DNA of 6,197 bases from CAMYLR01 sp039590215 (lineage in GTDB: Bacteria > Gemmatimonadota > Gemmatimonadetes > JACCXV01 > JAHWKZ01). The notes under the pieces were generated by a model. It saw only the letters and a list, made by a program, of their open reading frames with translations, did not search any database and had not been told where the DNA came from. Positions 1 to 5,247 of the stretch are shown here, in pieces. Each line of letters starts with the position of its first letter. Position 1 is the first letter of the stretch. The translations under genes were made by a program, and so were the position numbers. The DNA lies in NCBI GenBank assembly GCA_039590215.1, contig JBDHFX010000139.1, positions 1 to 6,197 of the forward strand, in the 5' to 3' direction.

Positions 1-60
1 GGAGCCCACCTCGCGGGGGGCATGTCGGGTCACTACAACGTACTGCCCGAAGAGGGGTAG
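1..60 (+). CDS. Possible C-terminal end of an upstream gene (partial)
   Basis: Frame 1 is open from the window edge to a TAG at 58-60 and gives 19 residues ending in HYNVLPEEG. It stops ten bases before the tRNA-end/terminator block, a natural place for a gene to finish, and the composition looks coding. The fragment is too short to assign to a family. Another frame is also open here, so the call is weak. Confidence 0.3.
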   Translation, partial: GAHLAGGMSGHYNVLPEEG

Positions 61-69
61 CCTACTCCA

Positions 70-114
70 GCCAGGCCCACCATGAGGAAGCCCCGTCACG
101 GCGGGGCTTCTTTG
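70..114 (+). repeat. 45-bp direct repeat, copy 1: tRNA 3'-end remnant plus terminator (att-like)
   Basis: This 45-bp block is identical to 3352-3396. Its left part, read from base 66, is TCCAGCCAGGCCCACCA. That has the layout of a tRNA 3' end: T-stem strand CCAGC, acceptor strand CAGGCCC, discriminator A, then CCA. The bases further left cannot form a T-loop or the rest of a cloverleaf, so only the 3' end is present. The right part is a terminator hairpin. A tRNA end duplicated with its terminator is the usual footprint of integration by a tyrosine recombinase at a tRNA gene. The parent tRNA (perhaps an elongator Met or Ile type, from the GGGCCTG/CAGGCCC acceptor) is inferred, not seen. Confidence 0.75.
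87..113 (+). terminator. Rho-independent terminator in repeat copy 1
   Basis: The stem GAAGCCCCG (87-95) pairs with CGGGGCTTC (102-110) across the loop TCACGG and is followed by a short T run (111-113). The nine-pair GC-rich stem is strong, but the T tract is short. It points along the plus strand and would stop transcription arriving from the left, from the ancestral tRNA or from the gene ending at 60. Confidence 0.7.
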
Positions 115-149
115 CATTTGGGCGATTGATGATTCTGGTGGGCTGTTAG

Positions 150-173
150 GGGCGTGGTGACAAGGACGGTGAC
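150..173 (-). other. VTxxxTTP relic motif, copy A (possible integrase tail)
   Basis: On the minus strand these bases read VTVLVTTP, followed by about 17 residues and a TGA at 96-98 inside the terminator loop. The frame is closed upstream by TGA at 201-203, so no gene is left. The same octapeptide pattern lies at 3430-3453 (VTAFVTTP) and 5465-5488 (VTIFATTP). At DNA level it shows as GGTGACA twice, 12 bp apart (156-162 and 168-174). Integrase genes often abut tRNA att sites with their 3' ends, so this may be a decayed integrase C-terminus. Recombinase arm-site repeats are the alternative. Confidence 0.35.
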
Positions 174-229
174 AGGGGCTGATAGCTCGAGTACACCGCC
201 TCAGCGTTAGAATCTTCTCATAAATGGCG

Positions 230-251
230 GCCAGCGTTGCTGCACGCTGGC
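230..251. promoter_or_regulatory. 8-bp perfect inverted repeat upstream of the response regulator
   Basis: GCCAGCGT (230-237) and ACGCTGGC (244-251) are perfect inverted copies separated by six bases, ending 21 bases before the regulator's ATG. No T run follows, so it is not a terminator. It could be an operator, for example for autoregulation, or a hairpin in the 5' leader. A weak -10-like TAGAAT lies at 208-213 without a convincing -35. If that is the promoter, the repeat lies in the transcribed leader. Bases 115-272 otherwise hold only the relic motif at 150-173. Confidence 0.35.
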
Positions 252-272
252 ACCAGACCATACGTTTCCGTC

Positions 273-941
273 ATGCGGATCTTGTTGGTCGAGGACGACC
301 GGAATCTTCGGGGTTTTTTGCGCAAGGCGTTCCGAGAGGAGGGGTACACCGTTGATGAGGCGGCATCGGGTGATGAAGCGCTGGACCATGCGCTCGGCGA
401 CGACCATGACTGCATCGTGCTCGACGTGATGCTTCCAGGGCCCGATGGCTTCGAGGTCGTCGCCCATCTACGTGAACGCGGCGTTGCGACTCCCACTCTC
501 CTCCTCACCGCTCGGCACGAGCTCGACGACCGAGTCCGCGGACTCGAGGGCGGCGCCGACGATTATGTCACGAAACCCTTCGATCTTCCGGAACTGCTTG
601 CGCGGGTGGCCGCGCTTATCCGAAGGGCTCATCTCAGGCATGAGGACACGACGCTTGCTGTCGGTGGGCTTCGGCTCGACCCCTTGAATCGGCGCGTCAC
701 GAAAGGCGACCTCGACGTAGACCTGACACCTCGTGAGTTTGCGCTGTTGGAGTTCCTGATGCGGAACGCCGGTCGTACCATGTCACGTTCCCGGATTGCC
801 GAGGCAGTGTGGAACTATCAGTTCGATCCTGAAACGAATGTGGTCGACGTCTACATCAACTATCTCCGTAAGAAGGTTGGATCTGGGAACGCCGTGATCC
901 GGACTGTTCGGGGCGTGGGCTACCGTTTGGAGGTTCCGTGA
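273..941 (+). CDS. OmpR/PhoB-family DNA-binding response regulator
   Basis: This is a 222-residue two-domain regulator that accepts phosphate from its partner kinase and binds promoter DNA. The receiver domain (about 1-112) has the acidic pair D8-D9, phospho-acceptor D51 in the LDVMLPGPDG context, switch residue T79, Y98 and K101 in KPF. A winged-helix domain (about 125-220) has the usual LTPREFALLEFL start, the VDVYINYLRKK recognition region and the RTVRGVGYRL end. ATG 273 is chosen because MRILLVEDD is the standard family N-terminus. An in-frame TTG at 237 would add twelve unconserved residues. No clear Shine-Dalgarno precedes ATG 273. The gene overlaps the kinase start by 4 bp, so the two are co-transcribed and probably translationally coupled. 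Targets cannot be told from sequence. Confidence 0.95.
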   Translation: MRILLVEDDRNLRGFLRKAFREEGYTVDEAASGDEALDHALGDDHDCIVLDVMLPGPDGFEVVAHLRERGVATPTLLLTARHELDDRVRGLEGGADDYVTKPFDLPELLARVAALIRRAHLRHEDTTLAVGGLRLDPLNRRVTKGDLDVDLTPREFALLEFLMRNAGRTMSRSRIAEAVWNYQFDPETNVVDVYINYLRKKVGSGNAVIRTVRGVGYRLEVP

Positions 942-2485
942 GCGAAACCAGGCTCGGCAAGGTGCTCACGCAGCGCTTCGATCGTCTTCTGTGGGTCACC
1001 CTCGCCGGCTATGCCGCGGTCGTCGTTCTGGTCTTTGCGTTGGTGAGTGAGGTCGCCCTGCGGCGGTCATTGGAACAATCAGCGGATGGGATCGAGTCCC
1101 TGTTAGGCCTCTACGCCGATCCAGGTGGAGCACCGACAACCGTGGCGCCGGCAATGCTGGCCGACCAACTGGTTGGCATGGACTCGCATTTCCTCATTAC
1201 ACGGCTAGTCCCCACAGGTGACGGGGAGCCATCGGTATACTTTCTGTCGCCTACAATGCCAGCTAAGCGAATCGAGACCTCCCTCGGGCGAACGCCGGGG
1301 GAGGTGCGACAGACCCTGCTGAAGACGTTTGCGGAGCGTGGTCGGTGGCGGTTCCATATGCTCCACCGTCGGGTAGGCGAGTTTGACATCTATGTCGCGG
1401 GGAATCGCCGCCCTTATCTCCTGGCACTTCTCGGACTCTCCGTCAGTGTGCTGGGCCTGCTACCCATTGCAGCGGCCTTAGCACGAAGGGGCGCAACTCG
1501 GGCTGTAGGGCAAGCCCTCGGCCCGCTGCGACACATCGTTGACGAAACGAGAGCGGTCGGACCCAAAGATCTGACTCTCCGTGTGGGAACGGCAACCGGG
1601 GTTGTTGAGGTGACGGAGCTAGCTGATGCAATCAACCGCATGATCGATCGGGTGGAGAGGTCGCATCGTGCACTTGAGGCGTTCACGGCGGATGCAAGCC
1701 ATGAACTCCGGACGCCGCTCACCCATTTACGCGCCCAGGTTCAGTGGGCCCTTGCTGAGCACCGAAACAGTGAGGAGATCAGAGAGGCACTGACAGCTAC
1801 CGGTCATGAGGTAGACAGGATGGGCCGCATCGTCGAAGGCCTGTTGTTGATCGCTCGCGGCGAGAATCAGCAACTGTCCTTGGATCGAAAGGCGTTCGAC
1901 GTGGTGGATGTAGTGCGCGAAGTAAAGGAGATCACCGCAGACATGGCCGAAGGCAGGAACGTAACGGTGTGCGCCGAGTTGAACGGCCCCATCCAAGTCC
2001 TGGGCGACCCCACTCGTGTGCGACAGATCCTGTTGAATCTGGCGTCAAACGCAATACGGTATACGTCCAAGGGCAGCATCACGTTCACACTCGCTCGAAG
2101 AGACATGATGGCCAAGGTGGCAGTCGTAGATACCGGGTGTGGGATTGCGCCGGAGCACCTGGATCGCATCTTCGATCGCTTCCACAGAGTGGATCACTCG
2201 CGAAGCAGAGCCCATGGTGGCACAGGTCTGGGCCTAGCCATTGCGCAGTTGTTGGCGAGGCTTCAGGACGGGCGAATTGAGGTCGAGAGCGAGGTGGGGC
2301 ACGGGAGCGAGTTCGCCTTATGGTTGCCCGCCTCTCATACAGCTCGTTTCCCCTTTTTAATTACCAAGCGAGTGTCGAGCTTCTTTTTGTCGAAGCGACT
2401 ACTTCGTCAAAAGGAGGCGACATGTATACGCGTTCGAGCTGGACAACGTTTTTGGCTTTCCTCGTGCTGTCGAGTGCCTTCGTAG
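938..2485 (+). CDS. Sensor histidine kinase (HAMP, HisKA, HATPase_c)
   Basis: This membrane kinase of 515 residues is partnered with the regulator just upstream. It starts at GTG 938 inside the regulator's stop (GTGA overlap), with GGAGG a few bases before. The order is: transmembrane helix about 18-40; extracytoplasmic sensor region about 41-160 with no domain I recognise; second transmembrane helix about 161-182; HAMP linker to about 243; H-box with phospho-accepting H255 in ASHELRTP; N-box N367/N371; G1 box DTGCG (398-402); F-box around F412; G2 box GGTGLGL (427-433). The catalytic fold should end near LWLPA (461-465). The remaining 50 residues look non-homologous, run through a low-complexity CCCCTTTTT stretch and overlap the next gene by 64 bp. 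A one-base shift in that run would end the protein at TAA 2358-2360, so the native end may differ. Confidence 0.94.
   Translation: MSETRLGKVLTQRFDRLLWVTLAGYAAVVVLVFALVSEVALRRSLEQSADGIESLLGLYADPGGAPTTVAPAMLADQLVGMDSHFLITRLVPTGDGEPSVYFLSPTMPAKRIETSLGRTPGEVRQTLLKTFAERGRWRFHMLHRRVGEFDIYVAGNRRPYLLALLGLSVSVLGLLPIAAALARRGATRAVGQALGPLRHIVDETRAVGPKDLTLRVGTATGVVEVTELADAINRMIDRVERSHRALEAFTADASHELRTPLTHLRAQVQWALAEHRNSEEIREALTATGHEVDRMGRIVEGLLLIARGENQQLSLDRKAFDVVDVVREVKEITADMAEGRNVTVCAELNGPIQVLGDPTRVRQILLNLASNAIRYTSKGSITFTLARRDMMAKVAVVDTGCGIAPEHLDRIFDRFHRVDHSRSRAHGGTGLGLAIAQLLARLQDGRIEVESEVGHGSEFALWLPASHTARFPFLITKRVSSFFLSKRLLRQKEATCIRVRAGQRFWLSSCCRVPS
2374..2406 (+). promoter_or_regulatory. Two mutually exclusive small hairpins before the lipoprotein gene
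   Basis: GCTTC (2379-2383) can pair with GAAGC (2392-2396), extended by GTC/GAC around a two-base bulge. Alternatively CGAAG (2391-2395) can pair with CTTCG (2402-2406). The arms share bases, so only one can form at a time. They lie just upstream of the Shine-Dalgarno, within the kinase reading frame. Stems of five pairs are modest and may be chance. Confidence 0.25.
2411..2417 (+). promoter_or_regulatory. Strong ribosome-binding site fixing the lipoprotein start
   Basis: AAGGAGG lies four bases before ATG 2422. It is the best Shine-Dalgarno in the window, and it selects this start over the in-frame ATG at 2320. The 2320 start would add 34 residues before the signal peptide. Confidence 0.85.
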
Positions 2486-3192
2486 CGATGGGATGCAACG
2501 AAGGATCGCAGATCACCGAACCGGCCAAGCTGCTCACAGCGAATCATGGCGCGGACAACGCCAACGATGCGGCGACACACACCTATGACATTTCGGTCAC
2601 CAATCTTACAACGGGGCAGCCGTTGTCACCCGGTGTGTTCTTGACACACGTCAAGCAGCGGAGCCTTTTCGCTGTGGGGTCGGCGGCCTCAGAAGGGATC
2701 CGTCTCATCGCGGAGAACGGTGATCCATCGACAGCTGCGACGGAGGTCACGGGACAGCCCGGGATCTTCGATGTCCAGACGAGCGGTGCGCCGATCCACC
2801 GTATCGGGGGGCCAGGCGCAAGTACCCTAACCGTCCGCATAACGGCGCGCGCCGAAGCGAATCGGTTCTCGTTCGCGGCGATGCTTATCTGCACCAATGA
2901 CGGGTTTACCGGCTTGGAAGGAGTCAGGCTACCCGGAGGGTTCAACCCGACGACTTATTACGCGATGGCCTACGACGCAGGCACCGAGCTGAATGATGAG
3001 GACGCAGGGAGCATCGTGCCTCCCTGCTTCGGGATCGGTCCGGTGAGCGGACCAAGCGGTGGCACCGCGCGGACGCCGACCTCTAACGCGATCGCTCCCC
3101 ACGCCGGAATCCAAGGAGGGGCGGACCTGGATCCCGCGCAGCATGGGTGGACGGAACCTGTAACACGAATCACGATTCAGCGGATCGACTAG
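2422..3192 (+). CDS. Exported spondin_N-domain lipoprotein
   Basis: This 256-residue protein starts with a signal peptide: positive R4, a hydrophobic run at about 9-22, and a lipobox-like AMGC with C25 as the likely lipidated cysteine. Methionine at -2 is less usual, so anchoring is probable rather than certain. Residues about 53-255 match the spondin_N pattern: YDISVTNLTTGQPLSP (55-70), the AVGSAASEG segment, serine-rich FSFAAM, TNDGF (158-162), YDAGTELNDE (184-193), HAGIQGGADL (227-236) and W243 before a final TRITI strand. C157 and C201 could form a disulfide. In animals this domain binds matrix and metal; the bacterial role is unknown, and a surface adhesion or matrix function is a guess. 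It follows the kinase with its start inside the kinase gene, so it is likely co-transcribed and may be an output or accessory of the system. No clear terminator lies in 3193-3351. Confidence 0.88.
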   Translation: MYTRSSWTTFLAFLVLSSAFVAMGCNEGSQITEPAKLLTANHGADNANDAATHTYDISVTNLTTGQPLSPGVFLTHVKQRSLFAVGSAASEGIRLIAENGDPSTAATEVTGQPGIFDVQTSGAPIHRIGGPGASTLTVRITARAEANRFSFAAMLICTNDGFTGLEGVRLPGGFNPTTYYAMAYDAGTELNDEDAGSIVPPCFGIGPVSGPSGGTARTPTSNAIAPHAGIQGGADLDPAQHGWTEPVTRITIQRID

Positions 3193-3351
3193 AGAAGTTC
3201 TCGCTCGCGGCGGGGTGGCGGGATCTGTGTCACCACACGTAGCGGTGTTTGCCAAAGGCGCGGCGACGCTACAAGTCGAGAGTCCTCCTAGCACGAGTGA
3301 CCCAGTCTCGACGGAAGCGTCGTCCGCGCCCGCGGCACAGCCCGTAGCTGC

Positions 3352-3396
3352 GCCAGGCCCACCATGAGGAAGCCCCGTCACGGCGGGGCTTCTTTG
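3352..3396 (+). repeat. 45-bp direct repeat, copy 2: tRNA 3'-end remnant plus terminator (att-like)
   Basis: This copy is base-for-base identical to 70-114 and in the same orientation, 3282 bp away. It keeps GCCAGGCCCACCA and the whole terminator, but bases to its left no longer match copy 1 or a tRNA T-stem. Perfect identity beside strongly diverged flanks fits a recombination core duplicated by integration. The enclosed unit holds the two-component system and the spondin_N lipoprotein. Confidence 0.75.
3369..3395 (+). terminator. Rho-independent terminator in repeat copy 2
   Basis: The nine-pair stem GAAGCCCCG (3369-3377) and CGGGGCTTC (3384-3392) encloses loop TCACGG and is followed by TTT. 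It is well placed to end the transcript of the regulator-kinase-lipoprotein set, about 180 bp after the lipoprotein stop. Confidence 0.7.
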
Positions 3397-3429
3397 GGTG
3401 TGGGCTAATGCAGCTTGGGTGGTGACGGA

Positions 3430-3453
3430 AGGCGTGGTAACAAAGGCGGTAAC
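3430..3453 (-). other. VTxxxTTP relic motif, copy B (possible integrase tail)
   Basis: The minus strand reads VTAFVTTP here, 33 bp from the repeat block; copy A sits 35 bp from its block. DNA shows GGTAACA twice with a 12-bp period (3436-3442, 3448-3454). The frame relative to the terminator differs by two bases from copy A and does not stop there, which suggests decay rather than a working gene. I find no recombinase catalytic motifs nearby. Confidence 0.35.
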
Positions 3454-3490
3454 AAGATTGGGTTGGCGGGCATACTTTGAATGGGTCAAA

Positions 3491-3619
3491 ATGAGCTGGG
3501 ACGCGATCCGGGCGGACGATCGGGTCTACAACCTCGTCACCTCGGCCGCCACGCAAGCGGAGATCGCCTTGCAACTCGTCGATGTCGCCCCGAGCGTACC
3601 TCGACGATCTGGGCGGTGA
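3491..3619 (+). pseudogene. Short hypothetical frame, possibly a broken helix-turn-helix
   Basis: A 42-codon frame from ATG 3491 ends at TGA 3617-3619 without a Shine-Dalgarno. Its middle reads ATQAEIALQLVDVAPS, which faintly recalls a helix-turn-helix. In the next frame the DNA reads STIWAVIRAKLR before a stop, so a one-base change near 3600 could have split one small DNA-binding protein. The rest of 3397-3669 holds only the relic motif at 3430-3453. The resemblance may be chance. Confidence 0.15.
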
Positions 3620-3669
3620 TCCGCGCCAAACTACGGTGAGAAGGAGGTGCTGACCGTGGGAGCCCCGTA

Positions 3670-5163
3670 CTAGCGCCGATCGATGGGGAGCTCCTGCGGC
3701 GGTCGACCTCGACCCCTGGATTGCGGACTCGAGTCCGTGGCCTGGAGGCCCTCGTCGGCGGATTGCGGACCCTGATCTGTCGACTTCGGCACGACGTCTT
3801 TCTTGAGGCCTCGCTCCAGCTGGAACTCCTCGTAGACATCCCCGAAACACACCAAGCTGGTCTCGGCGAGCCAGTTTGCCTTAGCCTCAGCCATATCGGG
3901 CCACGCGGCCCAGAACTCGTTCCAGCGGGCGCTTCCCTCCGAGACGCGCACGCCCTCATAGTGAAGTTCGTCGTTCTCGGTGCCCCACCGGACGATACAG
4001 GCGGCCTTGAACACATCCAGGGTGGGATCTAGGCCGTGGTGTTGACTCTGGAGGTCGTGCTCCATGCACAGGGCGTCGATGGGGTCCTTGGGGTCGTGGT
4101 TGGGGAGGGCCCACCACTCGCCATCTGGTTGACCACCGCCGCAATACCGGCCGTACAGCCCGACGTTGCTCGCGGGCAACTGAGGAACCTTCGTGATGCG
4201 ATGACGCACTGGATTGAAAGTCTCCCACGAGGTATAGCACTTCTGGAACTGTCGCTCAAAAAGCAGCAGATAGGGTCGCCACGCGGTCTCCGAGGACTCG
4301 GCAGCGCAAGCCGCCGCCAATCGGCTCAACCGGGCCTCATCATACCGGAATGGCCGAAGAACAAACGGTTCGTCCGGATGCGGAGGCCGGAAGGTCGTGT
4401 AGACGAAGCCGTAGGTGACCGTCCACGTCGCCGCGCCTTCCTTGTCCGTGCCGTCTGCGAGGGCGGTGATCTGCGCCGCTCCTTCACCGGTGCTCTGTGT
4501 CCAGTACTCGAAAACTGCGCGGTTATACCTTGCGCCGACCGTCGTGGCCAGGCCGGTCCCCTGATCCCCATCCGGACTTGTATCGACAGTGGCGATCGTC
4601 GTGTCGCTCGATTCCCAGGTGAACGTCTGGTTCGGGATCTCGACGCCGTTGCGGTCCAGCGCCACGGCCGTGAACTGCTGCGTGGCCGGAATCCGCGACT
4701 TCTTCGGATCGGGCGTGACGACGACGCTCGCCACCTCTTGGAAAATCCGCACGAGGAACTGGGATCCTGGCTTCCCGACCACCTGCACCTCGAGCGTGTT
4801 CTTCCAGTCGAGCACGACGTCCTGCTGGTGCAGACCGGAGGGGGTCTTCAGGAGCTTGCCGTTGAGCCAGAGCAGCACCTTCGCACCCCGAGTTCCCATG
4901 TCGTTGGTCTCCAAGGTGTAGGCCCCGGCCGGATCGCCCTCGAATTCGATGACCTCCGTGAGAGGCCTTCCGGTGGCGCGGGTGTAGAGCCTGGGGTCGA
5001 GCGTGCAGTTGGGACAGGGATCCAGGGACGCGCCTGTCACGAGCCTGGCGGCAACAGCGGCGTCTTTGGACGCTATTTCGGTGGTGGTGGGATCGGACTC
5101 GCAGACCGCGAGTACGGTGACGAGGGAAATAATGACGGACGGCCATGCAAGACGAGAACGCAT
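3670..5163 (-). CDS. Secreted BIG2-domain protein with phospholipase A2-like active site
   Basis: This 497-residue exported protein starts with a signal peptide (R2, R4, hydrophobic 6-20). C21 follows LAV, so it may be a lipoprotein, though valine at -1 is atypical. Residues about 66-142 form a beta-rich part (YTLE, LWLNGKLL, NTLEVQVVGKPGS), resembling sheet domains of other exported proteins. Residues about 144-250 resemble a BIG2 Ig-like domain (VASVVVTPD, QFTAVALD, FTWESSDTTIATVD, AAQITALADG) with an insertion near 211-226. Residues about 334-391 carry the phospholipase A2 signature: calcium loop YGRYCGGG (337-344), D363, C366, H369-D370, then D383 and C389. C341 and C366 match the C29-C45 disulfide pair, H369/D370 match H48/D49, and D383 could match D99. 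The expected activity is calcium-dependent release of the sn-2 acyl chain. The tail has heptapeptide repeats. It is a single-gene unit with its own promoter. Confidence 0.9.
   Translation of the reverse strand: MRSRLAWPSVIISLVTVLAVCESDPTTTEIASKDAAVAARLVTGASLDPCPNCTLDPRLYTRATGRPLTEVIEFEGDPAGAYTLETNDMGTRGAKVLLWLNGKLLKTPSGLHQQDVVLDWKNTLEVQVVGKPGSQFLVRIFQEVASVVVTPDPKKSRIPATQQFTAVALDRNGVEIPNQTFTWESSDTTIATVDTSPDGDQGTGLATTVGARYNRAVFEYWTQSTGEGAAQITALADGTDKEGAATWTVTYGFVYTTFRPPHPDEPFVLRPFRYDEARLSRLAAACAAESSETAWRPYLLLFERQFQKCYTSWETFNPVRHRITKVPQLPASNVGLYGRYCGGGQPDGEWWALPNHDPKDPIDALCMEHDLQSQHHGLDPTLDVFKAACIVRWGTENDELHYEGVRVSEGSARWNEFWAAWPDMAEAKANWLAETSLVCFGDVYEEFQLERGLKKDVVPKSTDQGPQSADEGLQATDSSPQSRGRGRPPQELPIDRR
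3721..3783 (-). repeat. Three degenerate 21-bp repeats encoding heptapeptides
   Basis: The protein's C-terminal tail, residues 461-481, reads STDQGPQ, SADEGLQ, ATDSSPQ. These are three 7-residue units of pattern [SA][TA]D-x-x-[PL]-Q. On the plus strand the motif ATTGCGGAC appears in the first and third unit, showing descent from a 21-bp tandem repeat. The tail is polar and likely disordered, beyond the enzymatic domain. Repeat number may vary between strains. Confidence 0.7.
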
Positions 5164-5170
5164 TCGCGAA

Positions 5171-5192
5171 CCTCACTGCGGAGGAGGTGAGG
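5171..5192 (-). promoter_or_regulatory. Leader hairpin covering the Shine-Dalgarno of the phospholipase-like gene
   Basis: In the minus-strand transcript CCUCAC (5192-5187) can pair with GUGAGG (5176-5171). The second arm holds the GAGG that should serve as ribosome-binding site, ending seven bases before ATG. The ten-base loop contains CUCCUCC, itself resembling the 3' end of 16S rRNA. The structure could damp translation. Six pairs are modest, and function is inferred. Confidence 0.4.
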
Positions 5193-5209
5193 CCTGAAAA
5201 ACGTGCTCA

Positions 5210-5239
5210 ATTCTACCATAGAGGTTGTAGCGTTGTCAA
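5210..5239 (-). promoter_or_regulatory. Sigma70-type promoter of the phospholipase-like gene
   Basis: Read on the minus strand, a perfect -35 TTGACA (5239-5234) and a -10 TAGAAT (5215-5210, five of six consensus bases) are separated by 18 bp. Transcription would begin near 5203, giving a leader of about 40 bases before ATG 5163. This is the clearest promoter in the window. Confidence 0.75.
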
Positions 5240-5247
5240 TCTTGACA
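5234..5247. promoter_or_regulatory. Inverted repeat over the -35 box (candidate operator)
   Basis: TGTCAA and TTGACA form perfect 6-bp inverted arms around the two bases TC. One arm is exactly the -35 hexamer, so a dimeric protein bound here would block polymerase. The other arm is a TTGACA on the plus strand, but no good -10 follows it, so divergent transcription is unsupported. Confidence 0.4.

Noticed and set aside
55..82. An intact tRNA gene ending at 82
   Set aside because: The acceptor 3' strand and CCA fit, but the preceding bases give no T-loop or 5' T-stem strand. No matching 5' acceptor strand is found upstream in the window.
237..272. Upstream TTG start for the response regulator
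   Set aside because: It adds twelve unconserved residues before MRILLVEDD, and part of the extension falls in the inverted repeat. Family members start at the methionine of 273.
2320..2421. Upstream ATG 2320 for the spondin_N lipoprotein
   Set aside because: The 34 added residues would bury the signal peptide. AAGGAGG lies directly before ATG 2422.
61..3460. Integron cassette attC sites
   Set aside because: The repeated block is a GC-rich terminator hairpin with a tRNA-like edge. The attC core words GTTRRRY and RYYYAAC are not arranged around it.
2929..3489. A 186-codon minus-strand frame spanning the second 45-bp block
   Set aside because: It runs through a terminator and antisense to the lipoprotein gene. 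Apart from the short VTxxxTTP pattern it shows no family motifs.
4036..5190. A 384-codon plus-strand open frame opposite the phospholipase-like gene
   Set aside because: It is antisense to a gene with a promoter, signal peptide and clear domain motifs. Its own translation is arginine-, glycine- and valine-rich with no motif, as expected of a shadow frame in GC-rich DNA.
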